This document shows, one piece after another, positions 40,999 to 50,712 of a stretch of 64,000 bases of DNA (position 1 is its first letter; the number at the start of each line of letters is the position of its first letter). The notes under the pieces are model-generated. The model was not told the origin of the DNA, ran no database searches, and saw only the letters and a list, made by a program, of their open reading frames with translations. The translations under genes were made by a program, and so were the position numbers. The stretch is taken from contig NC_014734.1 of assembly GCF_000183135.1 (NCBI RefSeq), positions 3,224,001 to 3,288,000 on the forward strand, in the 5' to 3' direction. Origin of the DNA: Paludibacter propionicigenes WB4 (GTDB lineage Bacteria > Bacteroidota > Bacteroidia > Bacteroidales > Paludibacteraceae).

Positions 40999-43398
40999 AT
41001 GGTTACAATGGAAACAAAAAAATATATCACTGAAAGCAAAGTAGAAGCTTACTTCGAAAAACAATTCAGTAATCCGGATATAAAAAAAACGGATGAGAAA
41101 ATCAAGGTAGTTGTGGTTGATAATTATATTAATCTGGGTCAAATTACCGCCCTTAGGTTTTTGGAATGGGTAGCGCTCAATCCGGGTGGAGTAGTGGCAC
41201 TTCCTACTGGAAAAACACCGGAATTCTTCATCAAATGGATGAAGTACTACCTCGAAAACTGGGATGCAGAGATGAAGGCCGGATTGCTTCATAAAGTCGG
41301 ATTGGATGCAACATTGAAGCCTGATTTTAAGTCGCTTTATTTTGTGATGATTGACGAGTTTTTCCCACTCGATCCGTTGCACGAACGCTCGTTTAATTAC
41401 TTTGTGAAGCGTTTTTATATTGAAGGATTTGGATTTGATGAAAAAAAGGCACTTTTCATTGATACTTTCAATATTCCCGAAGCCGATCAGGCCTATCTGG
41501 ATGGCTGTAAGAATATTGCTGAAATTTTCCCCGAAGGAGTCATTGACCTGAGTTTGCGTATCAACCATCCGGCTAGCGAAAGAGCGGCATTGCAAAAGAA
41601 AACCATTAAGTACTTTGACCAATTCTGCGAAAACTATGAGGAGAAGATTCGTAAAATGGGTGGGATTGGATTCTTTTTGGGTGGCATTGGTCCTGATGGA
41701 CACATCGCGTTTGATGTAAAAGGTTCGAGCCATCATTCGCATACGCGGCTAACCAATATTAATTACGAGACACAGGCTGCTGCGGCTGTCGACCTTGGCG
41801 GTATTGAATCGGTACGTAAAAAAGCGGTTATTACCATTGGGTTGAATACCATCACGCACAATCCTAATGTGGTGGCCATTATTATTGCTGCCGGCGAGTC
41901 AAAATCCCAGCTAATAGCCTCGGCTATCGAGTCGCAACCTTCGTTGGAATACCCGGGGAGTGCACTTCAGAAGCTGGAAAACTCACGGTTTTTTCTGACG
42001 AAAGGAGCCGCTATAAAACTCCATGAACGCAAAAGAATCGCGATTCTTGAGCAACCCGTTCAGGATACGAAAACACTCGATAAATTGATTATTGACGGAG
42101 CTTTGGAAGAAAATGTTTCGTTGCAGGAAATGACTTCCGAGAATTTTAAAACCACCAATCAGTATTTGCTTTTGGCGCAGCAAGTGAGTGGCGAATCGTT
42201 AGCTTCACTGGCACAAGCCACTCATAAACGCATTGTAGAAAAGCTCAAAAAAGGTCTTAATCCGCCTATACAAAGCAAGATATTACACACAGCTCCTCAT
42301 CATGATGATATTGAGTTGGCTTATTTCCCTTTATTACACCATTTGGTACGGTCTGAACACAACGATAATCATTTTGTGTATTGCACCAGTGGCTTCACAT
42401 CAGTTACTAACGAATATATCAATAGTAATCTGATAGCGCTGAGGAATTTGATTATAAGTGGTAGAATTGAAAAATACATCGATAGCAAACACCTTTTTGA
42501 GCAGGATGGTTTTTGGGACGATATCACAGGAACATTGAATGCGATTGCCAATAAAAACAGCGAAGAACAAAGTGTTTACATTGCTTGCCGGTTGGCTCGC
42601 CATTTGGTTCGTTTGTTGCATGTAAAAAGCCTGAAAGAGCTTTTGCCTACGCTCAATGAAACCATTCAACATCTTTCAACCATCGATCCGGGAACCAAAG
42701 AAACGGAAATTGCGCAAGTCATTAAAGGCTGGACGCGTGAGTTTGAAGCAGAGCTGGTTTGGGAGCATTTTGGTATCGGACTGGATCATGTGTCACACCT
42801 TGGATTGCAATTTTACACCGGCGATATTTTTGTGGAATATCCTGATCCGGAGCGCGATGTAAAACCTATTTTAGATTTGCTCGAAAAGGTTCGTCCTAAC
42901 ATTGTGTCATTGGCTCTGGATCCCGAAGGTAGTGGTCCGGATACACATTTCAAAACGCTGATAGCCATCTCTAACGCTTTGGAAAAATATGTAGAGAAAT
43001 ATCACGTCACTGATTTGAAAATCTGGGGATATCGGAATATCTGGTCGAAATTCCATATCAGCGATGTGAGCATGATTGTTCCTGTTTCACTGAATTCGTT
43101 TGCAGTGCTCAGCAGTATGTTCAACAATTGTTTTGTAAGTCAGAAATCGGCTTCTTTCCCGAGCTACGAATATGAAGGTCCATTCAGCGACTTAGCACAA
43201 CGCATTTGGGTGGAGCAACATCACCAATTGACGACGCTTTTTGGACGTGATTTCTTTTACGATAGCAAATTGCCATTGCTAAAACGTTCGTACGGTGCTA
43301 TCTATATCAAAGAGATGACTTATAAAGAGTTTTGCAATGAGATTGAATTTATAAAAGGGATGATTGATACAAAAAAAGGATTGAAGGAATTGAAATAA
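40999..43398 (+). CDS. glucosamine-6-phosphate deaminase-like / PIG-L deacetylase-like fusion
   Basis: 799 residues; an ATG at 41008 is an equal start candidate. The N-terminal part (about 20-330) is a NagB-type domain: VALPTGKTPEFFIKWM, VMIDEFFPLDP, GGIGPDGHIAFDV. The C-terminal part carries a PIG-L/LmbE metal motif TAPHHDDIELA (about 427-437), typical of GlcNAc-type de-N-acetylases. One protein could therefore remove the acetyl and amino groups of GlcNAc-6-P, following MurQ in wall recycling; that is inference. Shorter homologues (about 660 residues) occur in Bacteroides, so this copy is long. It stands alone with its own promoter. Confidence 0.85.
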   Translation: MVTMETKKYITESKVEAYFEKQFSNPDIKKTDEKIKVVVVDNYINLGQITALRFLEWVALNPGGVVALPTGKTPEFFIKWMKYYLENWDAEMKAGLLHKVGLDATLKPDFKSLYFVMIDEFFPLDPLHERSFNYFVKRFYIEGFGFDEKKALFIDTFNIPEADQAYLDGCKNIAEIFPEGVIDLSLRINHPASERAALQKKTIKYFDQFCENYEEKIRKMGGIGFFLGGIGPDGHIAFDVKGSSHHSHTRLTNINYETQAAAAVDLGGIESVRKKAVITIGLNTITHNPNVVAIIIAAGESKSQLIASAIESQPSLEYPGSALQKLENSRFFLTKGAAIKLHERKRIAILEQPVQDTKTLDKLIIDGALEENVSLQEMTSENFKTTNQYLLLAQQVSGESLASLAQATHKRIVEKLKKGLNPPIQSKILHTAPHHDDIELAYFPLLHHLVRSEHNDNHFVYCTSGFTSVTNEYINSNLIALRNLIISGRIEKYIDSKHLFEQDGFWDDITGTLNAIANKNSEEQSVYIACRLARHLVRLLHVKSLKELLPTLNETIQHLSTIDPGTKETEIAQVIKGWTREFEAELVWEHFGIGLDHVSHLGLQFYTGDIFVEYPDPERDVKPILDLLEKVRPNIVSLALDPEGSGPDTHFKTLIAISNALEKYVEKYHVTDLKIWGYRNIWSKFHISDVSMIVPVSLNSFAVLSSMFNNCFVSQKSASFPSYEYEGPFSDLAQRIWVEQHHQLTTLFGRDFFYDSKLPLLKRSYGAIYIKEMTYKEFCNEIEFIKGMIDTKKGLKELK

Positions 43399-43418
43399 AT
43401 AATTTATTCTAGTCTAAA

Positions 43419-44390
43419 TCAAAATGCATTCCACCTAGTGCTTCTCCAACCGTTTTGTTGATCTTTTTTCAAAAATGTCCAAGCCACTATTCTGCTTACT
43501 TTCGTTCCCTGGGTCATTGAAATGGTTTTCACCTCCAACGCGCCAGCATGTTTCAGCGCTTCGTAAATTCCGGGCAGGTGCGATTGTTTGGAGATTTGTG
43601 TTGTGAACCAAAAACAATTTGAACCAAATTGTTTGCTTTGACGAATCATATCGCGCACAAATCTTCCTTCACCACCTTCACACCACAACTCATTACTCTG
43701 GCCTCCAAAGTTCAGTACGGGTGTTGTGATTTTCTTGTGGTTTAGGCTGCTTAGTTTTCTTAGCGTGCCTTCCTGCGCTTCTTCGGCCGATGCATGAAAA
43801 GGCGGATTGCAAATGGTTATGTCAACGGGCTCGTTGCGCTCCATTATTCCGTGGAAAATATCCTTCGGGTTTTCCTGAAGTCGCAGGTCAACACTCTTTA
43901 GCAGAAAATGATTGTAATTTATTATTTTATTGGCAGAGTCCAATGCCTTCACGTCTGTATCCGAACCAATGAATGTCCAACCATACTCTTTAACCCCAAT
44001 AATGGGAAATACGCAACTGGCGCCCACACCAATATCCATACATTTTATTTTTGATCCGGTAGGAATATGTCCGTCGTTGCTGGCAGCCAACAAATCGGCG
44101 GCATGATGGATGTAATCTGCCCGTCCGGGTATGGGAGGACACAAATAACCCGTAGGAATATCCCAATAATCGATACCATAAAAGTGCTTGAGCAATGCCT
44201 TGTTCAGCCACTTGATGGCTTTGGGGTTGGCAAAATCAATGGATTGGTCGTTGTATTGATTGAGCTTAACGTATTTCGCCAGTTCAGGACAGGCAACAAT
44301 CAGTTTATCAAAATCATATCTTTCTCTGTGTTTGTTTCGGGGATGTAGTACGACCTTTTCGGCGGGGTGTTCTTTTTTTTGCTCAGGCAT
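43419..44390 (-). CDS. rlmF: 23S rRNA (adenine-1618-N6)-methyltransferase
   Basis: 323 residues from the ATG at 44390 (MPEQKKEHPAEKVVLHPRNK); the 22-residue upstream extension looks non-coding. The RlmF pattern is clear: LHPRNKHRERYDFDKL, CMDIGVGASCVFPIIG for AdoMet binding, and the catalytic ICNPPFHASAEEA. It methylates A1618 in 23S rRNA. It is convergent with the NagB-like gene, 20 bp apart, with no terminator seen. Confidence 0.93.
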   Translation of the reverse strand: MPEQKKEHPAEKVVLHPRNKHRERYDFDKLIVACPELAKYVKLNQYNDQSIDFANPKAIKWLNKALLKHFYGIDYWDIPTGYLCPPIPGRADYIHHAADLLAASNDGHIPTGSKIKCMDIGVGASCVFPIIGVKEYGWTFIGSDTDVKALDSANKIINYNHFLLKSVDLRLQENPKDIFHGIMERNEPVDITICNPPFHASAEEAQEGTLRKLSSLNHKKITTPVLNFGGQSNELWCEGGEGRFVRDMIRQSKQFGSNCFWFTTQISKQSHLPGIYEALKHAGALEVKTISMTQGTKVSRIVAWTFLKKDQQNGWRSTRWNAF

Positions 44391-44628
44391 AGGATTGGTG
44401 AATTGTGAGATTTTGTTTGGATACAAAGATAGACAATGTGGAACGTAGTATGGCATATTCCGGTATAATTATCGATTTTTCGAATGGCAGATGGAAGATG
44501 TGTCGATTTTTTAAGAGGAGTGAAACATATATTTTATATGACCTGTACGCTTTGAGTTTTGGGCTAAAACGCTAATATACTGAAAATAGGGAGATAATTT
44601 ATTGTAAATCAAAACATTTGAAGGTTTT

Positions 44629-44658
44629 ACTTGTTTTAAGCAAGTGCATGCTCTGCAC
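44629..44658. promoter_or_regulatory. inverted repeats upstream of acyl-CoA dehydrogenase gene
   Basis: ACTTGTTTTAAGCAAGT (44629-44645; seven of eight arm positions pair) is followed by GTGCATGCTCTGCAC (44644-44658; 5-bp arms). They lie 34-63 bp before the ATG and are candidate operators. The rest of the 301-bp gap shows no gene and no clear TAnnTTTG box. Confidence 0.35.
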
Positions 44659-44691
44659 ATTACAAAAATGAAATAAATTCAATTACAAATT

Positions 44692-46251
44692 ATGCAACAA
44701 TCTCAAATCACAACTTCAAGTAAATCAGACTCTCTCGTTGAAAAGGGAGAGGCAGTTCAGCCATTCGAGTTATTCATTCAACATTTTAAAGATACTCTGA
44801 AAAAGGTCTTTCACGACGAGAATGATATAGATAAAATGGGTATAACCCGTGGTATTCCAACAGAAGTATTGAGTAAAATAATGGACTGCAATCCTTTATC
44901 GGTTGCTATCCCTACAGAGTACGGCGGTCGTGGAGGTAAAGTCCATGAAAGTCTTGAACTTCTGTCGACTGCTTCGTACGAATCGCTGGCTTTGTCTCTT
45001 ACTTTAGGAATCAATAGTGCACTTTTTCTTCAACCTTTTGCCAAATATGGCCAGGACTGCGCTAAACCCGAAGTTTTCGGCCGCTTTCTACAAAAACAGA
45101 ATATGGGTGGGCTTATGATTACCGAATTGGGATTTGGGAGCGATGCCTTAAATATGCAAACATCGTACAAAGAAGATACCGATCATTTTCATCTGAAAGG
45201 CACAAAGCATTGGGCAGGATTGACCGGACAAGCCGATTATTGGTTGCTTTCAGCCAGAAAACAAACCGAACAGGGAGGACTTCAGCGGGATATTGATTTT
45301 TTTGTTTGTGACAATACGCAACCTGAGCAAAAAATTGTGGTGGAAGAGTATTTTGAAAATCTGGGTCTTTATCAGATTCCTTACGGGCGAAATAACGTGG
45401 ATGTAAAAATACCCAAAGTGCAGAAACTTATACCGCAAACCACCGGAGTTCAGCTCATGTTGGATTTACTGCACCGAAGTAGATTGCATTTCCCCGGAAT
45501 GGGAATGGGATTCGTAAAAAGAATGCTCGACGAGGCTATAACTCATTGTCAGGCCAGAATGATTGGTGGAAAAAGTTTGTTTTCGTATGATCAGGTACAG
45601 CAACATTTAGCCCGTCTGCAAGCCAATTTTACGGTAGTTTCGGCTTTTTGTAAACATAGTTCGGGAGTAGCGGGCATCGAAAACGATTTGACTCCGCTGG
45701 GTTTGGAGGCTAATATCATTAAAACCGTTACCACAGATATGATGCAGGATTCTTCACAAACTTTGCTCACATTAGTCGGAGCAAAAGGATACAAACTGAA
45801 TCACATTGCCGGTCGAGGCACGGTGGATAGCCGTCCGTTCCAGATATTTGAAGGCTCCAACGATATTTTGTATGCTCAGATAGGCGAAACATTGGTGAAA
45901 TTGATGAAAAATGCGAAAGAAACAGGATTGTACTTGTACCTTCAGGGACATAGATTGACAGAGAATGCTGCTAATTACCTTAAAGAGTTGCTAAGCTTTG
46001 AAATAGATATACAAATGCCACAGCGTAAACTGGTTGAACTGGGACGGGTTATGAGTCGAATAGTTTCGATGGATTTAGTTCTTAAAATGGGAGACGCTGG
46101 TTTTAGATCGGATTTGATTGATAATGCAGTTTCTATGCTCCGTCAGGAAATAACTACTTTGACAAGCCATTTTTCTTATCAGCAATCTACGCTAGTTGTG
46201 GCAGATTATCAGGTAGATAGTTTGTGGAGTGATTATGTAGTGAAAAGATAG
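44692..46251 (+). CDS. acyl-CoA dehydrogenase family protein
   Basis: 519 residues, longer than the usual 380. The ACAD core includes the FAD/substrate motif GGLMITELGFGSDALNM (about 140-157), the middle beta domain with HLKGTKHWAGLTG, and the C-terminal helical domain with RPFQIFEGSNDILYAQ, where the Glu of FEGSND sits near the catalytic-base region of several ACADs. It likely oxidises an acyl-CoA or related thioester using FAD, with electron transfer to ETF. No etfAB, thiolase or CoA ligase is adjacent, so the substrate and pathway are open. It is monocistronic. Confidence 0.88.
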   Translation: MQQSQITTSSKSDSLVEKGEAVQPFELFIQHFKDTLKKVFHDENDIDKMGITRGIPTEVLSKIMDCNPLSVAIPTEYGGRGGKVHESLELLSTASYESLALSLTLGINSALFLQPFAKYGQDCAKPEVFGRFLQKQNMGGLMITELGFGSDALNMQTSYKEDTDHFHLKGTKHWAGLTGQADYWLLSARKQTEQGGLQRDIDFFVCDNTQPEQKIVVEEYFENLGLYQIPYGRNNVDVKIPKVQKLIPQTTGVQLMLDLLHRSRLHFPGMGMGFVKRMLDEAITHCQARMIGGKSLFSYDQVQQHLARLQANFTVVSAFCKHSSGVAGIENDLTPLGLEANIIKTVTTDMMQDSSQTLLTLVGAKGYKLNHIAGRGTVDSRPFQIFEGSNDILYAQIGETLVKLMKNAKETGLYLYLQGHRLTENAANYLKELLSFEIDIQMPQRKLVELGRVMSRIVSMDLVLKMGDAGFRSDLIDNAVSMLRQEITTLTSHFSYQQSTLVVADYQVDSLWSDYVVKR

Positions 46252-46291
46252 TTTTTAATCTTTGATTAAAATACACATTGCTTTATACAAA

Positions 46292-46330
46292 AAGAGCCGT
46301 TTCCGGAGTTTTATCCCGAAAACGGCTCTT
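46292..46330. terminator. bidirectional terminator
   Basis: A GC-rich stem (AAGAGCCGTTTCCGG with CCCGAAAACGGCTCTT, one mismatch) lies between the convergent acyl-CoA dehydrogenase and RND genes, with A/T-rich runs on both sides. Confidence 0.85.
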
Positions 46331-46344
46331 CAATTATCAATAAA

Positions 46345-49300
46345 TTATTCTTCTATCTCTATATTCTTTTTGCGGGTAAACCTGTTTTGAACTTTTTCTA
46401 CCACCAGATAGGCCATTGGCACTACAAACACTGTTAGAATAAGCGATGAAGTTAACCCACCGATAAGTACCACGGCCAATCCTTTTTTCCATTCGGCACC
46501 GGCACCCGTGGCTAATGCAATAGGTAACATGCCGAATACCATAGAAATAGTGGTCATTAAAATTGGGCGTAAACGCTCACGACCGGCTTCAAGTAAGGCG
46601 TCGTATGTGGGCATTCCTTTTTCTTTCAAGTGATTGGTAAAATCCACGAGCAGAATACCATTTTTAGACACCAATCCCAGCAGCATAATTAGTCCCAACA
46701 TTGTAAATATACTCATAGAACCCATGGTGAGATTGAGCGCTAAGAGTGCTCCGATCAATGCCACCGGTACGGAGAAAAATACAATAAACGGCTGAAGGAA
46801 ACTGTTATAGAGCGCTACCATTACCAGATATACTAAGATAATAGCTGCCAGTAAAGCCAATCCCAGCGAAATAAAGGATTTGGTTTGCTGTTCAACGTCG
46901 CCGCTCCATTTTATGGTTACCGACTTCGGAAAATTAGCTTTTGCAATTTCTTCGTCAATTTGCTGAGCCAAAATACCTGAGGTTATTCCAAGCACATTAC
47001 TTTTTACGGTAACAGATGTCCGGCGGTTAGTTCTTTCCACCATACTTGGTCCATTACTTTGTTTTATAGTCGCAAATTGGGACAGGGTGATTTTTTCTCC
47101 TTTTGAGTTGACAAAAGTAAATCCTGATACGTCGTTCATGTCGTGTCGATCGAATTCATCCAACCTGATATCGATGTCATATTCATTCAATCCGTCGCGA
47201 TATTTAGCATCGGTATTTCCGGTAAAAGCATTTTGCAGCGCGGCTCCTACTTCTCCCATCGATAAACCAAGCGATGCCATTTTCTCACGGTCAATGCTGA
47301 TATTTAATTCTGGATTTCCTTCTTTTACCGTAATTGTAGCATCGTAAGCGCCCGGAAGTTTATCAATTATTGTTTTTAGCTTTTCAGCGGTGTGCATCAT
47401 TGCGTCGTGATCTTCACTGTTCAGAACCAGCATGATTGGCTCTACATCGCCTTGCATCATACCTATCACACCGCTTGTAATTTTCACCCCGGGAAATTTT
47501 TGTTCGAGCTTTTTCCGAACGGACAACATTACTTCTTCCGAGCTTGCAGTTCGTTTTTTTCTGTCAACGAGTTTTACGGTAAGTACCGATTTGTTCTCAC
47601 TACTGATTTGAGCCAGCTCGGTTATAAAGTTATCGCTGGCTCCGCCTACATTGACCAATATATCTTCAACATTGGGTTGAGTCATGATAAAATTCTCTAT
47701 CTCACGAGTTCGTAAATTGTTTTGAGCAAGAGTCACTCCTTTATCATATTCCAGTTTGATGGCAAATTTTCCACCATCACCGTTGGCCACCATTTCCTGA
47801 CCCAAAATACCCAGACTCATAGTATAGGCTGTGAGAATAAACAAGAGTGATACGATTCCACCACTAATCCATTTGTGATTCAGAACCCAACGGAGCTTGT
47901 TTACGTAGAAACTGATAGTCTTGTTAATGAAGGTGTCGAACCAGTATAACGGTCTGTGTAACCAGTTTTCACGAACCAGCTGAACTTTCTTTCCAAAACG
48001 GGAATAGAGGAACGGAGTAAGTGTGAAACTTACGAAAAGACTCATCAATGTGGATACTACAATGGTAACAGAGAATTGACGTAAAATATCACCAATAATC
48101 GAGTCCACCAATGCGATTGGCAAAAATACCACAACATCCACCATGGTGATAGCAAGTGCCGAGAATCCAATTTCATTACGTCCATCGAGGGCAGCTTGTC
48201 GTTTGCTTTTACCCATCGAGAAGTGGCGGTGTATATTCTCAAGTACTACAATGGAGTCGTCAACCAATATCCCGATAACCAGTGACATTGCCAGCAGCGT
48301 CATAAGGTTTAATGAATACCCGAAGAAGTACATTGCCACAAATGTAGATATGAGCGATGTAGGTATTGCGATTAATACTATTAACGAGTCGCGAAGGCTG
48401 TGCAGGAAGAGCAAAATAACCAGAGCCACAAGGATAATTGCTAAAACAAGATCGTGTGATACAGCATCTACAGCCTCAAGCGTTAACTCAGAACTGTCTT
48501 CCGCAACTTTGAATATAACGCCTTCTTTTTTATGCTGTTCGGCTACCAACGCTATTTTTTCTTTTACTGTCTGGCATATTTTTACCGCATTTGCATCCGA
48601 TTGTTTTGTAATGGTAATTCCGATACCTTCTAGTCCGTTGAAACGACATATTGCTGCCTGTTCTTTTACTCCATCGATTACTTCGGCCACATCTTTCAGG
48701 CGGATATTAACTCCTGCATGTGTTGCGACCACTAATTCGCTCAATTGCTCTACTGAGCTGAATTTTCCGCCAAGTCTTACAGTGATTTGGTCGCTGTTGT
48801 CTTTTACTTTACCTGTCGGAAAATCGAGGTTGGACGAGTTTACTACCTGGGTAATCTGAGCCAGCGATATTCCGTACGAAGTAAGTTTGTTTTTGTCAAC
48901 GTTCACTTTTATTTCGCGTTCGATACCACCGGTCAACCACACATTGCTTATACCGTCAATTTGCTTTAACTGTGGTATAACTTCCTTATCAATCAGATCG
49001 TAAAAATCCCGATCGCCCATTTTCGATACCGCTGTTAGCCTAAGTATGGGAGAATCGCTCTGACTTACTTTAGATACGACCGGTGTTTTTACTTCTTTTG
49101 GGAAGTTGGACATTATGTTATTCAGAATGCGCTGGGCTTCTTGTTGCTTTTTACCCATATCTGCTCCCGATTCAAATTCTACAATTACGACGGACATACC
49201 TTCGTAAGATTGCGATGAAATTGTACTCAGCTCAGACAAACCGGTGACAGCATCTTCTATTTTTTTCGATACTGTTTGGTTTACATCGGTAGGCGATGCT

Positions 49301-49458
49301 CCGGGGTAGGGAGTAGACACAATGAGTGTTGGTATCGAGAAAGGAGGCATAAGCTCATAGCTCAGTTGTTCGTAAGAAAACAAACCTCCGAGTATAAGTG
49401 CCGTAAAAATTACGATAATCAGCGAAGGACGCTTGATGGCTATTTCGGTAACTGTCAT
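46345..49458 (-). CDS. RND-family efflux transporter, inner-membrane subunit (pump 1)
   Basis: 1037 residues, standard for the HAE1/AcrB class. There are twelve membrane helices with two large periplasmic loops. The N-terminus is MTVTEIAIKRPSLIIVIFTA. The proton-relay aspartates in helix 4 are present in LVIGILVDDSIVVLENIHRH, and the C-terminal half repeats the pattern (GLVSKNGILLVDFTN). It exports drugs or lipids by proton antiport. It is the third gene of the minus-strand set tolC, adaptor, RND, starting 139 bp after the adaptor. Sequence motifs differ from pump 2, so the two are not recent duplicates. Confidence 0.95.
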   Translation of the reverse strand: MTVTEIAIKRPSLIIVIFTALILGGLFSYEQLSYELMPPFSIPTLIVSTPYPGASPTDVNQTVSKKIEDAVTGLSELSTISSQSYEGMSVVIVEFESGADMGKKQQEAQRILNNIMSNFPKEVKTPVVSKVSQSDSPILRLTAVSKMGDRDFYDLIDKEVIPQLKQIDGISNVWLTGGIEREIKVNVDKNKLTSYGISLAQITQVVNSSNLDFPTGKVKDNSDQITVRLGGKFSSVEQLSELVVATHAGVNIRLKDVAEVIDGVKEQAAICRFNGLEGIGITITKQSDANAVKICQTVKEKIALVAEQHKKEGVIFKVAEDSSELTLEAVDAVSHDLVLAIILVALVILLFLHSLRDSLIVLIAIPTSLISTFVAMYFFGYSLNLMTLLAMSLVIGILVDDSIVVLENIHRHFSMGKSKRQAALDGRNEIGFSALAITMVDVVVFLPIALVDSIIGDILRQFSVTIVVSTLMSLFVSFTLTPFLYSRFGKKVQLVRENWLHRPLYWFDTFINKTISFYVNKLRWVLNHKWISGGIVSLLFILTAYTMSLGILGQEMVANGDGGKFAIKLEYDKGVTLAQNNLRTREIENFIMTQPNVEDILVNVGGASDNFITELAQISSENKSVLTVKLVDRKKRTASSEEVMLSVRKKLEQKFPGVKITSGVIGMMQGDVEPIMLVLNSEDHDAMMHTAEKLKTIIDKLPGAYDATITVKEGNPELNISIDREKMASLGLSMGEVGAALQNAFTGNTDAKYRDGLNEYDIDIRLDEFDRHDMNDVSGFTFVNSKGEKITLSQFATIKQSNGPSMVERTNRRTSVTVKSNVLGITSGILAQQIDEEIAKANFPKSVTIKWSGDVEQQTKSFISLGLALLAAIILVYLVMVALYNSFLQPFIVFFSVPVALIGALLALNLTMGSMSIFTMLGLIMLLGLVSKNGILLVDFTNHLKEKGMPTYDALLEAGRERLRPILMTTISMVFGMLPIALATGAGAEWKKGLAVVLIGGLTSSLILTVFVVPMAYLVVEKVQNRFTRKKNIEIEE

Positions 49459-49597
49459 TGTTTTGTTCTTTAATGTTTAAGTTGATTAGGTTATCAGGAT
49501 ATTAAGATTGCAACAAAGGTATTGGGCTAAGTTTATTATTCTCCACGAGAGTTTAATATTCTTAGTTCAGCCATATAAGTTGCCGGACTTAGTATCT

Positions 49598-50650
49598 TTA
49601 CTTGCTAAGCTCTACCTTGCAGCTGTCTACGAGGTTAATCTGTCCTCCGGTAATTACTTTTTCGCCTTCCCGTATTCCGTTTAAGACTTCAATTTGTGAA
49701 CCGTTGCTTCGGCCAATGACTATCTCACGTAACATAGCACGACCGTTTTCCACTACATAAACCTGTGGTTTCTTTGCAGAACCAAGCAGAGCCGTACGAG
49801 GAATTGAAAGTGCAGATACACTCAGGTTCTTTTCTAACGATACATTGCCATACATACCGGCTTTGAGTGGATTCTTGGCTCGGTTTGGTACCCTTATTTT
49901 TACTACATAATTGTGTGACTCATCACCCCGGGTTGATACGTATTCTATCTTTCCGTGATACACTTCACCCGGATACATTTCTGTGGTAATACTCACTTCA
50001 TGTCCGGTAGAAAAATAAGCGATATCCGATTCAGGTACGTTTACTTCCAGTTTAAGCGATGATACATCGGTTAGTCGTCCTACAGGCGACATGCCTACAA
50101 CAGAACCAATTTCTACATTACGCTGTGTGATAGTGCCGGAAAAAGGCGCAATAAGTTTACATTTTCCGATAGAAATTTCAAGCTGGCGCAATTGCGATTC
50201 AGCACTTTTCATTTGTAAATAGCTGGCATCAAGTTGCATTTTTGTCACACCTTCGCTCGACGATGAATTCTTAAAGCGTTCATAGTTCGTTTTTGAATTC
50301 TCATAGCTGGCTTTGGCTGCAATCAACTGCGACTGAAGCAAAGCATCATCTACCTGAAGAAGTACTTTGCCAGCTCCGACTTGTTGACCCTCCGTAAAAA
50401 ATACCCCTTTTACTTCACCCGCACCCTGTGGAGTTAGTTGAATTTCACGGTTTGGGGCAAATGTTCCTGAATAACTGAATGAATAGTCGAATGCAGCTTT
50501 CTCAATAGTTTTCGACTGCACCACCACCGATTTGTTTAAATCAGGTATGAAAGCTTTACTTTTGGCTACTTTTGCATTTCCGGCCAGTTGGTATCCTATT
50601 GCACTAATCACAACTAAGGCGATAAGTGCTGCTATAATTTTGTTTCTCAT
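49598..50650 (-). CDS. RND efflux periplasmic adaptor (pump 1)
   Basis: 350 residues. An N-terminal membrane anchor or signal (MRNKIIAALIALVVISAIGY) has no lipobox cysteine. The HlyD_D23/MFP body follows: GAGEVKGVFFTEGQQVGAGK, a short helical hairpin (about 105-150), and KCKLIAPFSGTITQRNVEIG. It links the RND subunit encoded downstream to the TolC encoded upstream. The 139-bp gap to the RND gene is AT-rich and shows no hairpin strong enough to call a terminator. Confidence 0.93.
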   Translation of the reverse strand: MRNKIIAALIALVVISAIGYQLAGNAKVAKSKAFIPDLNKSVVVQSKTIEKAAFDYSFSYSGTFAPNREIQLTPQGAGEVKGVFFTEGQQVGAGKVLLQVDDALLQSQLIAAKASYENSKTNYERFKNSSSSEGVTKMQLDASYLQMKSAESQLRQLEISIGKCKLIAPFSGTITQRNVEIGSVVGMSPVGRLTDVSSLKLEVNVPESDIAYFSTGHEVSITTEMYPGEVYHGKIEYVSTRGDESHNYVVKIRVPNRAKNPLKAGMYGNVSLEKNLSVSALSIPRTALLGSAKKPQVYVVENGRAMLREIVIGRSNGSQIEVLNGIREGEKVITGGQINLVDSCKVELSK

Positions 50651-50712
50651 CTGAATAATATTCCTTTATAGAAGTTTATATTGACTTTTTTTCTCTGAAA
50701 ATAATGTGCTGA

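Noticed and set aside
40966-41742. 257-codon minus-strand frame antisense to the NagB/PIG-L gene
   Set aside because: Fully overlapped by a clear gene with family motifs; no domain of its own.
48143-48859. 238-codon plus-strand frame antisense to the RND gene of pump 1
   Set aside because: Low-complexity Ser/Thr/Ile-rich shadow of RND membrane segments.
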